From NCBI GenBank assembly GCA_029168955.1, contig JAPDOI010001078.1, positions 124,001 to 188,000 on the forward strand: 64,000 bases of DNA, read 5' to 3'. Origin of the DNA: Aplectana chamaeleonis. Taxonomy: Eukaryota > Nematoda > Chromadorea > Rhabditida > Cosmocercidae. Below, piece after piece: positions 22,825-35,500 of this stretch (position 1 is the first letter of the stretch; every line of letters begins with the position of its first letter). Made by a program: the position numbers and the translations under genes. The notes below the pieces were generated by a model that was not told the DNA's origin, did no database searches, and worked only from the letters and a program-made list of their open reading frames with translations.

Positions 22825-24430
22825 GTATCAGAAAACTTCTTGAGCGTTCTAACTTTCTCTTCCGTTGAGATCTGAAAAACACACGTTGACAGAAATCTGA
22901 AATGATATCATTGAGGATGACATGAGTTAGATATTAACTTATGCTATTCGAAATTCTCGGTTTCGTGCGGATTTCAAACACTTCGCGTTCACGTAAACAT
23001 GGAACCTTAGTCATTTATCCATCTCGCGCTGACTACTTGATGTGTATTCGAATCCGTAAGATGATTAACAAGTTGTCTCAAATGCTCAAGAATGGCTCTA
23101 GGATCTGAAAAAGTAGATTCTTCTAGTTAGACCGTTCACCCATACTTTCGTAATACAGTGTCTTGCGGTAGTAAAAAAACTCAAAGACTGTACAGGATTT
23201 TTTCTTTTGTACGATTTCAGGCCGTCTGAAGAAACTCATATATGATCGCTTGGATTCAAAGTTTGCTATTGGGATTACTGCACTCTCTGATCCTTCGTTA
23301 TGAAATTACTTTTCACTACATACATATATAGTAAGAGTACTTTGTCACTCAATCTTAGACACTTTACGGCAAAGCTAGCCTGCTTCATGTTCAGATCCTC
23401 TGTTTAATTCCAACTCGAAAGGGTATTTTTTCCACCTTTGCGCCACAAAATTTCAACCCATGAAGCACGCTTTGTTTGGAGAAGACACGGCATCTTCCCT
23501 TAATACACGCCGGTCTTCTATGCTAACATGTGAGCAATAACCGCCGTCCAGTGTGTTGAACGGGGCTGCAGTTTAGCCGGAAACTCCCCCTCTTAGCGAT
23601 AAATCTGCCGGCTTTTTGTCGTCGCCTATCGCTGCATCTTCACTCGTGTGGTTTATGATGTAAATCGACTCCCATTTCACAGCGATTAGCGTTCTTTTTG
23701 ATATGGAAGCATCGTCCTCCTTCCTTTTTCTGATAGTATGCTATTTATGTCTCATAGTATTCTGGCTATCAGTAATTTCTGGCCTGATATAATGTTGAAG
23801 TCATGCTTTCTTTCGAAATCAGCCAAGATGGCGCATAATAGATATTGGACTTTCGCCTAGGCGACTTCTTCTAGAGAGCCATGATTGTCTCATGTGATGT
23901 TGTGAAAACATCACTTTAGCTGCCATATCTAGCAAGAAGTTTTGCCTTGTGAAAACCACTCGAGTTTCCGTATTTCAAACTTCGTTCAGGGGTGATTTGT
24001 AGCGCTGAACACTAGGACACGATGCTTTGACAATATTTAGGAAAATTACAGGCTTAATAGTAACTAAGTAATTTTATACCTATAGGGCTCATAACTTCTC
24101 GGCTCAACTCTTTACTTTCACTGAGGCAGATAAGATTGAGCTTCTACGAGTGCTCTGAAGACAGTGGATCAGAAAAACGGGTGACCCTGACGATCCGCTC
24201 TCACACTTTTAAGACTTGCAATAATTTAGCCGAATGTTCAGCGCAGCACTTTTTGCTTGCCGATTGTGTCATCCCACAAGCCAATGCTTCCAGAATTATG
24301 TGGAGGTCTGCCGTAAAAGTTTACTAATCTCCTGGCTGATCCGCCATCTGATCTACTGCATTTGCATTTTGTGATTGTGCTACCTACAGTAGCTGCCAAA
24401 TAGTTTTTTAGTTTGGTGTATTTCTATAGT
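22825..24430. other. Unassigned sequence
   Basis: About 1.6 kb without an accepted exon, repeat boundary or RNA gene. Confidence 0.4.
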
Positions 24431-24436
24431 TGTTCT

Positions 24437-24622
24437 AGGGTGTGAGGAGGTCAGTGGCAAAAGGCGTCACGGTCACGCACACGGTCGAGTGATCGATCTT
24501 CGCCCGAGACCAACCAAGCCCCTCGGGGTTTCTAAATTGTAACCAGACTTGTCTGTGTGGATAGGAACACTGACTTGAACATCGGCCGACCCCCGCACGT
24601 CACTGCATAGGCCCAATATCTG
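24437..24622 (+). repeat. tRNA-derived SINE-like copy
   Basis: A diverged tRNA-like head (AGTGGCAAAAGGCGTCACGG...GATCGATC) is followed by CCAACCAAGCCCCTCGGGG and a body containing TAAATTGTAACCAGACTTGT. The same order (tRNA-like head, CCAACCAACCC, CAATTGGTAACAGATTCATG) occurs on the minus strand inside hAT-C and its truncated copy. The B box is degenerate. Confidence 0.5.
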
Positions 24623-24624
24623 AG

Positions 24625-25320
24625 TAATTGCGGATTTAAAAAAATGAAAGACAATTTTTTTCGTGGAACGAAATAACTTTATTATGTAATGTATTGCCCA
24701 TTTGAGCAATGACCTTTCACCATCTCAAGCAGCATCATAATGCCGCGTTCATAAAACTTCAGCAAAGGTTTTTATCAGCAAAAAAACTGAACCAGGTACG
24801 GTTTGACATCATTATCATTATTAAAATTTTTAACATCCAAGGAGTTTCGGAATGCTCGAAATAAAAAAGTAATCAGATGGTGCAAGGTCAGGACTATATG
24901 ATGGGCGAGGCAAAACATCCCCACCAAGCTCCAATAATTTTTACCGAGTGTCTAAAGATGTGTGTGGCCTTGCATTGTCATGATGAAATGCAACACCTTT
25001 TCGACTTGTCAATTCGTCGTTTGGATGGTATATTTTGCCTCATCCACCGTATAGTCCTGACCTTGCACCATCTGATTACTTTTATTTCGATCATTGCAAA
25101 ACTCCTTGAATGGTAAAAATTTCAATAATGATAATGATGTCAAATCGTACCTGGTTCAGTTTTTTGCTGATAAAAAGCAGAAGCTTTATGAACGTGGAAT
25201 TATGAAGCTGCCTGAAAGATGGCAAAAGGTCATTGCTCAAATGGGCAATACAGTACATAATAAAGTTATTTCGTTCCATGAGAAAATTGACTTTTATTTT
25301 CTAAAAATAATCCGCAATTA
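24625..25320. mobile_element. Palindromic mariner remnant
   Basis: Two 3' portions of a mariner-family transposase face opposite directions. On the minus strand from about 25055 the sequence encodes FHHDNARPHTS and PSYSPDLAPSDY, the region around the second catalytic aspartate and after it, ending near 24660. On the plus strand from about 25048 it encodes YSPDLAPSDY again, then LVQFFADKKQKLYERGIM and KLPERWQKVIAQ. The outer ends are inverted copies of TAATTGCGGAT (24625 and 25320). The N-terminal DNA-binding half is absent in both arms, so this is a dead foldback derivative. Confidence 0.78.
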
Positions 25321-25615
25321 CTTAATTGCCAACCCAATACATTCAAAAGCCTCTACGATTGTAAATGAAAGCGCATCTCCAGAGAAATTTATCAACGCTG
25401 AGAACTTCATCCTTTTTTACTCAGCGCAGATGCAGCGCAGACTAGAGGTGGACATAGTCCTGAACTGGCTGCAAGTTTCTGAGTTCTTCTGAAGATCGAC
25501 TAAATGTGTTTGCAATATTGCGACATTCAGCGTTCTTATTCAAAATTTTCAGCCATATGGGACGTCAGGCCTACGTTTGCCTGCTCATTCAACGCTGCGA
25601 CGAAGGGGAAAAGTA

Positions 25616-26383
25616 CAGGGTGGGCGAAAAATTCCCGCACTTTCATGAGTGGGGTGAAAAGTCTGCGTATCACTTTCGAAGCAGCGAATCAACCCATTTC
25701 AAAAACCAAGAATTTTATTAGAATAAGGACGTCAATTTCAAGCAAAAAAAAACACAGAAACTGTTCCAAATAATGTTTTTTGGTTTTTGGCGTTTACACA
25801 ACACGCGGTTGAAAACTACTCACTTCGGTGGTACAATCTAGCGCCGTAGTTTGCTTCAAAGTATGCATCAGATCTAAAAACGCATCAAAGGCAACGTGCT
25901 GCTTTCTGGACATTTTCTGGCTTACGGTGGATCTAACCAAACATTTATTGTGTTAATGTCAGGCGAGTTCTGTGGTCAAACATCTTTGTCTCAGAATTCC
26001 CGAAACATTCACAAAATAGCAGCTGTCAAACTGGCCGAATGTGCCGGTGCCCAATTGTACTGAAATAAAAATCGTTCAACTCGAATTTTTCAGGTACATA
26101 TATAGTGAGAAAACCGGCGAGTATGGTGGAGCTGATTTGTAGTAAAAAAGTTTTAGTTTGAGAATACTTTCTAGGGCTGACCAGCGTCGACCAATTGGAC
26201 CATGTGCCGACATTTTTCCGACAGTTTTCTGGAGACATTTTCGAACATTTGCTGTGCCGCTTTGTGGTCATATTTCTTCTCGTTGTTCTGATGAAGCATC
26301 GGGTTTCTGAAGTGAGCGAATTTGTTGATGTACAAGTGGGTTTCGTAGCTTGTAAAAAGTGCTCAAATGCCTCAGCCACCCTG
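25616..26383. mobile_element. Terminal-inverted-repeat element with CAGGGTGG ends
   Basis: CAGGGTGGGCG at 25616 and CCACCCTG ending at 26383 form a short inverted repeat. TA precedes the left end, but TG follows the right end, so the duplication is uncertain. A minus-strand frame with KYDHKAAQQMFENVSRKL near 26230-26290 looks protein-like but was not recognised. The CAGGGTG start is common in Tc1/mariner-related elements. Confidence 0.45.
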
Positions 26384-26547
26384 TGAATATCTTGTAAAGC
26401 CTTAGTTGGTTGCCTAGAAATTACCTCTTTAAAATTTTTAAGTCTAGTTTTATAGTTTAAGTTTTGAGTTTCAATTTATTTTCGTTTTCTGCGTATTTCT
26501 CTCTATTCAGTTCCTACCCTTAGGACATTCTGTGAGGATAGAGTGAG

Positions 26548-26560
26548 TTTTCTTTTCAGA
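26548..26560 (+). promoter_or_regulatory. Candidate trans-splice acceptor upstream of the host gene
   Basis: The tract TTTTCTTTTCAG ends at 26559, giving a 30-nt 5' leader before the ATG at 26590. Nematode mRNAs often receive a spliced leader at such sites, and the tract matches the nematode acceptor preference. Confidence 0.55.
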
Positions 26561-26589
26561 AATTTTGAGTTTCGAGGAAGCTCCAAAAG

Positions 26590-29500
26590 ATGAGTAAAGT
26601 AACCCCGTCCGAGTTCGAGTGCGATCCATCAGTTTCGGGCAGCCGAATAGGAATGCTAATAACGATGGCTGCTAAGGTGAGTGAGTTCCTTCTACTCTCG
26701 GCATAATTGCACTCATGAAGATTTTGTATAGGTTTTGGGTATTGTGTCGCGTCGTTTCGACGAAAATGAATCAGTGTCGTCTAGCGTGCACAGTCTGGAG
26801 GCTGGCGATCGAACGGGAGGTCCGAGTGTGAGTTTTTTGCAAATCATTGGCCGATGTCGGTGGCGATTCAATTCTCGAATCACTTCAAATCGCATCTCCG
26901 ATTTCTTGCTGTCATGTGCTTCTGGGTCTTGATAGTGGCAGTGTCAGGAACTTGAATCCCGTCATTTTTAGTCTCGTCATTTTGTTTTTGTGATTGCATT
27001 GATTTCAATTTGAAGGTGGAGGTTTAGGAAAAACAAGTCTTAGAGAGAGATGACAAAATTTTTTTTATAATTATATTTATAATTTTTTTTTTAAATTAAA
27101 AAAATTCCTTTTCTGATACAATCAAGTCAAAACCTATCATAAAGCTGAGAGTAGTTGAAAGTGGAAGAAAATCGCTTGCAGTAGCTGATCCATTGCGTCA
27201 CTTCGCCAACAGAAAATATGGAATTCTTGTCCGTTGTGGAGTTAAAGGCAGCGTTCACGATGATCATCCAATTTGACTTTCCACAGTGAAATGATAGGCG
27301 AGAAGGATCCTAGGCTCACAGTGTCGAAAAAATGGTAGAAAACGTGCCAGGAGCGGCAAAATAACGGCTGCAAACAAGCGTTTTGGTGCCCCAGACACGC
27401 CTGGTGCCCCAGATCCGCCCCCTCGAAATGAACAAATGAAGACTCAGATTATAGGAATGATCAAGTGAAGAAAGTGCCGATAAGTGAGCTGTTTGCTTCA
27501 TTGCACTGATAGGTATCATCCTTCTAGCGGTCAATTCCTCCACGCTCAAAAATCAACGTAAACAAGGGAGGGCCTATTTTGGCTCAAAAACGCGTCTTTT
27601 GTGTCCATTTTTAGGCATGCCTTGCTATATAGGGCACCAGACCTTCCGTAAGCCGTGGAGATACCGGGAGTGAAATTTATCGCGAACACTGCCTTTAAGA
27701 TAAGATTTCGTCGCTTACATCAGCAGACATTCGATTCGTGATTGCGCATTAGTTGAGAAAAGGCTGTTTCCAATCTACGGAAGTATACATGTATTTAAAA
27801 CTGCCGCAAATTTGTTTGGCAGCCAAACATTTCTTATTCAGTTCGTTGCATAATTAAAGGAACGAACGAACTGTGGATGAACATTTATAGAATTCTAGTT
27901 GCGTTCCTCACGGGTATACCGTCAGTTGTAAGGTAGAGCTTTATCCCATCGAAGCACACCGTCCCATCGCCCAGAAGTTACCTGCAGCATACCGCGCTCA
28001 CCAACCGCTCCTATACCAGAAATTCCAATTAGAACTGATCGCAAACTTGCCTGCTTCTGATTGGTGGACTACAATGCACCATTCTATGTTTTTGAGAGAG
28101 CTCATCGCCGGTTCAATTGCACGATTCCAAGGTACATATCCTCTGTTTCTGAATGAAATTTATTTCCGTTTGTCGCGTGCGTCTGTGCGCGCCTGCATGC
28201 TGCGTCTCCTTCTGCCCCACACTTTTTGGTTTTCTCTCCCCTCGCTTCGTACAAGCGCGCAAAGCACCACAGTAAATTTGGCTGCGAAACAGAGGACACA
28301 ATGCCTTCGTGGTTGCACTAGCGTGGTACCTTCTATCTCTACCAGACAGGAGACGTAACACCCGCGCGTGCGTAATTCTGTTCCTAGGCTCCGCCTTGTC
28401 GTGCCTATAGTATGTTAATTGATAAATCATCATGATCGAGTCACCCGTGGTCGGTACTATTTCTGTCTAGGGAGTCATTTTTAGCTGACCACGCACAAAA
28501 AAAAACAGGCCTTCCGCCCTTGACTCCGCATACGTTGTTTTGTCGTGTCGCGGATAAGTCCGCATTTTTCCGGGGTACAGCCCAGACAAACGATTCAGAA
28601 CATGTTGAGGAACACTGCTGAGATTCAGTCCATGATTTCCTGTAATCGTCCTTTCATCAATGGTAGGGGTGCCACGAAGCTGCATCGAATTTTTTTCGGA
28701 GAGTTTGTTAATATGTATGTGTGATTCTGTCAATATATATATTTTCCAGATGCCCACCGCCTATCAGCAATCGTCAACACGAAGGTTAGTTCTGCACACG
28801 AATCTGTCCCTGCACTTCTTGATTTACACTCGCTTCTTGGAAAATAGACGCAATGACTTCCTCTGTCTGGCATCCACATTAATTCAAGAAGTCCACTGGA
28901 ATAACTATGATATCGGGCAAACTCAGCGCACAACTTTCATCAAATGCCCCGAATGCATGTGCTTTTTTGCTACTTCAATAGGAATGCCCAACGCTTAGAA
29001 TTCTTTGATAAATAAGTGTTCATGGCGAACGCTGTAGTTAAATGGTTATCAAGACAAAACGAATAAACGGGCAAACCCATGATGAAATCAGTCACAGCGG
29101 AATACATATGTATCCTAGTTTCCATGTACTTCAGAGATCCTGCTACGAGGATTTACGCGAATAGCCGAATTCCTTTCTTTAGTCGAAAACGTTTGGCCCT
29201 TGTGAGTAACCAAAAAACGAAAGAGCCTAACAGTCAATAAGTGACATTTTCCGCTGGAAGGGTCTGCAGAGTTGCAGTGACCGGCGAGTGGTTGCCGAGC
29301 GTCAACCTTGACGCGGCGACAAAAATGTTTTCGAACATTGTGATCGCCGCATCGGTTGCCGCTCGCTGGCAGTGAGGCACGGCCGTCGCGGCGTCAAAAC
29401 ACTTTGCGGTGCCCCTCGCCGCTTGTAAGAGAAGAAATGTCCTATAGCTCGAAAAATGCCAGAATAGCTTCATTAGAAAGCTGTTGATCAGGAAGAATGG

Positions 29501-32500
29501 GTTTCTGTATAACAGAATCCCGAGATCCCATTTTTGGAATAGGTAATTCAAATTGCCTACATTAGAATCAAGAAGGAAAGTTTTCGATGCTTGTATGGTC
29601 TACAAACTAATAAACGGTAAAATCAAGATAGGTTTCCAACAGTTTTTCCGTCTAAGACGAACTAGAACGACAGGAGAACAGTAAAAGGTTTTCACAGCTC
29701 GAGCAAGATCTAACATAGCTGCTCATGCTTTTTTAGAGCAGCTAATGTTTGATGTTGATGCAGAACACTGCACATATAAACACTTTGTCGTGTTTCAAAC
29801 GTTTTGGTGAAGCCAAGTTGCTCAGCAGTTAGTGATGCGTGTTTAACAGGTTTCCTAGAAAGCACAAAATTTGATGGAATTTTCCTCTCCATTTAGCATC
29901 TCCTTGTTGCATTTCACTTGCTTTTTGCAGTATCGCAGGATTATTGTAATTCTATTTCCTTTTTTTTTCTCAAGACGTCTTATATGTCGTAATAAATTTA
30001 ATCTAACCCAAACACCGTATTCCCGTTTTCGATGTTTATGCGTAGACAAGTCTACGGAGTAGAGGATAATGGAAAAAGGCTCCCACAAAACCTACAAATT
30101 TCGGTGAAAAAGCTGTTTAAAGGCAGTGTCCATGACAAATGTCATTCTTGAGGTTTCAGTGTGAAACACTAATCTGGCAGAGGCTGGGGGTGAGCGTCGA
30201 AGAAAGCAGCGAAAACGGGCCAGAAATCAAAAGAAAACGCCTTTGAAAGTTACCCAGTGCGCCTGCTTATCCCGGTCTGCCCCCCATTCGGACGAGCTTG
30301 TGGCTCACTGCGCGTTTTCGGCGGCAAATTGCCAAGCAACTCTGCCGCGTCCAGCCTGATCGATTCGCGCACGTTTTGCAATGAGCGCGCGCTTGCGGAA
30401 GACCAGCAGGGCCCGTGAGCTCGTCCACACCCTGAACGTTAGAAACAGTTATTTTAGCTTATTCTGAACGTTTTTCTTCGCTGTTTTCTCACTATTAGTT
30501 ACCTCACGACCAAACAACCCCATTTTTGTGTCGAACTCGAGTGATATCCATCGTGAACACTGCCTTTAACCCATTCACGACCACGCCTAATTTTGGGTGA
30601 CTGCACGTTCAGACCGAGTGCAATATTGCGTTGCCGTATACCGCGTCCCACCGGTGGGACACGCGAGCTCGAATGGCTCGCCACCAAAAATCGATTTCCG
30701 TTTTCCATGTTCATAGTGAAGCTATCAATGAGGTAAACATTGTGCCAGAATTTCTGCTCATAGCACTCTTCCTATCGAAGGAAACAACTGTCCGAAGTCA
30801 CGGCAGGATCAAGCGGAAATGTTATTTTGCCACCACTGCTCCGGTGATATTCATTCAAAAGAGTTTCTTGAATGCGATTCAGAGACATGCGACTTGCTTA
30901 CAAATTTTGTATCGTGTAAATTTGGTCATAGCGGGTAAGTTTAAATTGAAGAAAATCTATGTTTCGGGGTCAAGGTAAGTGTAGTCATGGTAGTGGCACA
31001 TCGGCGCCGACTGTATACCAGCTACCGTAGCAGAAGAGGATGCTGCCGATCAGGGTAGTGCGGAAAAAATATTTTTGGAAACAGAAAACAGAAAACAGAA
31101 AATCTAGTTCGACAGAAAACAGAAAACAGAAAAAAATCTTCAAAAATGGGCAGAAAACAGAAAACAGAAAACAGAAAATTTTCAAAAATCAATAAAGCGT
31201 GTTCAGCGCACACTAAACGAAATTTTTCAAAACATTGAAATTTTATTTATACATTTCTCGATTGATCTATGCATCTTTCATTGAATTGAAAAAAACCTTA
31301 CGGCTGGCCAGAGCAAAAAGCATAGACGCTCAAGAATTGCAGATTATGAGTGCGATGAGATGGCAAATGTTCATCGAGCCTTCCTTTTCCTAGGCAGTAA
31401 AAGCTCGATTACTCTATTAGAAGCTCAATACATAAGTCTGCGCAAGGAGTACGTATTGAAGTCGGAGCCAGCTTTCCGTTCCTGAGTGTACATATTTTGA
31501 CACTTATTGCGGGATAACTGCTGCTTTGAACACTGTACTACTACTTAGAGCTGAAAGTCACGCCCTTACCGCGCGCCTGTGCCGTTAGAGTATAAATGAC
31601 CAGACGCGCCGTTTGCTCCACCGTTGAGAGCCTCTCGTACCTCTGTGGCATCTGCCTCATAGGCTCACCATCAATTTCTTGGCTCTTCCTCTTAACTGAA
31701 TTCTGTGCCATCTGCGTTGCAGTGAATTAAAACACGTATTTAGAGTTCTGCGTGCACCCCGCTCTACTAAAGCGGGTCCGCTGGGGAGCGGGTATTCATA
31801 ATGGCTTGACTCTGAGAGAAATTTCCGCTGCGGCTCACGATAGTGACGCTTTGGCGCGTACAGGCACCGAAGCGGCACTATCGCGGAGCCATAGCGGGGA
31901 CCCGACAGTACCGCTTCGGCTCCGCGATAACGCCACAGCGGCTTCGGGAGAGTGTCTGATATGAAGTTAACTAAGAATTATACGACAACTAGAGGGGGTT
32001 TAATTGTAAGAACAAAATTCACACCTGCGGTTGTTAAGTCCTTTGTCTGATAAGTACAGAGGTTACCGCCGCTTTTGCGCACAAGGAAACACGGAATGTA
32101 CCTCAAACTTGGGTATACTAAACCGGCGAAGATTTTGTTTTACCACACAGGACAGTGCATCGTACTCCACGCGGCTTCGCCGCTGCATCCTCGCGGATCC
32201 AACGCGGTTCTAACGCGGAGCCGCTGCGGTACTATCGCGGAACTATGGCAGCACAGTGGAGGATCGCGGTACTTTGCCGGCACTGACGCGGCACATTTTT
32301 TCAGAGGAATGGGTTTCGTGCTTATTTAGTGGGTTGCGAGGGCCAGCCTACTTCCCAATGAGTGCCTTCATCTCCCTACATGAATCTGTTACCAATTGAA
32401 GGATCCCGTAGGGTTGGTTGGTTTGGTTCACCTCGGCGAGGATCGAACCCGACCGTGTTCAGCGAACAGCGCCGTTTCCTCCCACCACGCCACACGTGCC

Positions 32501-35500
32501 CTAATGGATAACCACTACAGCGAGATAAAAGTGTCTAGCGTGGTACAACTGCAGAGAGCCTGGGTGAACTACACCCACACGCTATCGGCTTAGCTCGGAA
32601 AAACCAAAAAAAAGTCCTGCTGCAAATCGCGGTACACGTTTTTTTTCTGTTTTCTGTCCAATTTTTGCCTATTTTTACAGAAAACAGAAAAAAATGGTTA
32701 AAAATGGGCAGAAAACAGAAAACAGAAAATTCCGCACATCCCTGCTGCCAATCACACTTTTGCCAGAAAAAAACAATGGAGGGGTTTAGTTCGACAACAA
32801 AGGAATTCGCAGCTCACTAGGCGGGAGAGTTGCTCGATCATTTCGATTTGCATTACAGACTGCTTCAAATGTACTTCGAATATTAGACCGCAGAATTTGA
32901 TAAGTTAAAGGGGGGGGGCAAATAAAGAACAAAAAATAGGGAGTAGGGTTCACCGCCCTGGGAAAGGCGGTGGTGCGATTGCGGTCGACACTAAGTATAC
33001 GCTCAGACATTCGGAATCGGCAGACCGGGGAATTTCCCCAGGCCGGGAGCGTAGAAAAGCGCGTAGACTCGCCATCGGCAGGCCGGGAAAGTTGAGCGAG
33101 CAGGCCGGGGTAGTTCGGCCGCTGCGCACGTACGCGCCGCTCTCAAAGGAAAAATATGTCTGCTTCGACAAATTACATCACATGTTGAACGTCAGATCTG
33201 AACCCGCGCTACATACTACATGCAATTTTAAAGCAACTCCGCTGCTGCTCCGAGTATACAAGTTCAACCTCCATCGCCCACTCCGCATAGGTGGCACTTG
33301 AGATGGATCCCACGTCGACCTCAGACAATGGAAAAACCTGATCGCCGACCAATAGACGACCGCCACCGGGATGGGCGTTCGTTGCTCGGTTTCTTATCGG
33401 CGGTTAGTCTGAAAACTCCTGCGGTTGGTCGGCGGTGAGACCGCAGGTTTATGCAGTCGGTCTGTCGGACCCACAGGTTGTCCGCAGCTTCCTGCGGTTG
33501 GACCACAGATTGCTGCGTTTGGCCCTCGGGTTCCTGCGGTCAGTCAACAGGTGCCCTGCGGTTGTTCTACAAGCTGCAGCGGTCGGTCCAGATTCAGCCA
33601 TGGCCAGCCCGTCAGGTACCACGATTCTTTTGGGTTCAGCTGCGATTAGCCTGTGAGGTCACGTAGGCAGCCCATCCATCACCTCCCATTTGAGAATATT
33701 CCCTCCCCCAGCATTTCCCCCTGGGGGCCTACCACATTTGACCACCACCAGACATGCACGTATGCACATAAATGTTTCCCTTCAGATTTATTTATTCTTG
33801 AAGTTCTTCTAACGGACAACAATGTAAATATCGAACACACAACAATGCTATTCTCCAAAAGACGCGTACGCAACGCGTCGCCGAGCGCTGCTGCCGTGCC
33901 TGCGGTCAAGTGGTTTCTGAATGCGGTCCGACCGTTTTTCGAGCGGCCCGACCGCCTGCAAAGTTGTGCCTTCGGTCCAACAGCGGCGTGCTATCGTTGT
34001 GCTGCTGTTGGTCTTAATTCGAAAAGTTGCCTGCGGTCAGGTTTCTCCATTGTCTGAGTACTGAGTAGCCTGGAAGGGGACATTCGTTATGGTTTGTCCC
34101 AATACGAAATTTTGGAGAAGGTGATAGAGCACCCGTCGAGGGTGTGGGGAAGGATCACGGACATTTTAATGGGAGGAATCAATAGTATAATCGGTGGTAC
34201 TGAGGAATTTCTCGGCGTATTGTGATGTGCCCCGGCCAGCTGTGAATGCGCCCCGGCCTGCCCCCTATTATAGCCTGGGTCCAGCAGCCCGTTGGCAAAG
34301 GCCGCGAAATACTTATGACCCCCTCTCGGAGGTCGGTCCGCGCCCAAAAATATGGGAAATTATAACGATCCCCCCTTCAGGGAAAATTCGGTCCTTCTGT
34401 TTTTCATTCGAAGATCCCGAATAGAATGAAAGAAAAAAATTAAATTGAACTGTATAAAAAACCGCCCGCCCGTAGCCCCATCAAAAATCATCCTGGAAAA
34501 AAGTCGGCAGTAGGCTGATATTAATAAATTTCCAGCAATTCACAACTAGCCCAACCAAAATTCATTCAGAAAAAAAATTGGGCGGGCTGTAATATGCAAA
34601 AATTGAAAAACAAATAAACAGCCCGACGCCCATCCAAACGCGGGCGTTAATCGTGAATTTTGGGCACTGAGATGAAGTTTACGGGCAAATAAAACTCGAT
34701 GGATGTTAACGATTAGATCATTTTATACAAATGTATTTTTTCTATACCTTGTATTTTACATATGTGTGATTAACTGGATTACGAAGGCTTTCATAGAAAA
34801 TGTCCACGTCTAAGTTTTTTACCCTTCTCAAGCTTAGCCAAACGTCAGGGTTTCCCAATCTTTCTCAAATCGAAAAAGTTACTGGCCTAGGAGAAAAGTC
34901 CTCACCAAAAGATAAATTTTATTTTCAGCTTGTTTCCGAGATATCAACGCCTGAAAAATTCGATTTCGGATATTTGCTCCTGTAGTCGACTACGAATTGA
35001 AAATTGTAATAATCATTTTGACTTTTTGCTTAGTTGATTATGTCCTTTTTCAGTAATAATTTATAAGAAGAATTCGAGAAATACCGATTCGCCTTCACTC
35101 GGGAGGAGAATGAACAAAAACGACCAAGGGTGATATGGCAATAATATCCCACAATGGCATCCGGGCGTGGCGCTCTTTATGGCGCCCTACATATTTTTAG
35201 GTATTATTATCTCGGAAGTTTGAGAAGCTGGGAGAAAAAGATCTAGGCAAGTTTTGGCACAGTTCAATTACCTCAAAATCTGGACCCTTGGTGGTCCGAA
35301 ATTCTTTGGCTGAAGGGATGCCACCCGTTGGATAGCGATGGCAAAAACCCTGCGATTTGTCAACGTGGCTTGCCAACGTGCACCATTTTACCTCGCCCGA
35401 ATCCTTGTAACCAGTCGGGTTGGGAAATGAAATTGTGACCATTTGTGGGGAATTCTATGAAGATTTCAGCTTCTTCTTTTGTAGTTGAAATTTTGATTTT

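Noticed and set aside
28660..28998. 112-codon continuous plus-strand gene
   Set aside because: The 5' part is upstream of a good splice acceptor (TTTTCCAG at 28749) and the 3' part follows a GTTAGT donor. I prefer a 35-bp exon at 28750-28784, though this is uncertain.
32396..32506. Functional tRNA gene on the minus strand
   Set aside because: A and B boxes are present but no cloverleaf with a normal anticodon arm forms, and the body continues as a SINE repeated elsewhere in the window.
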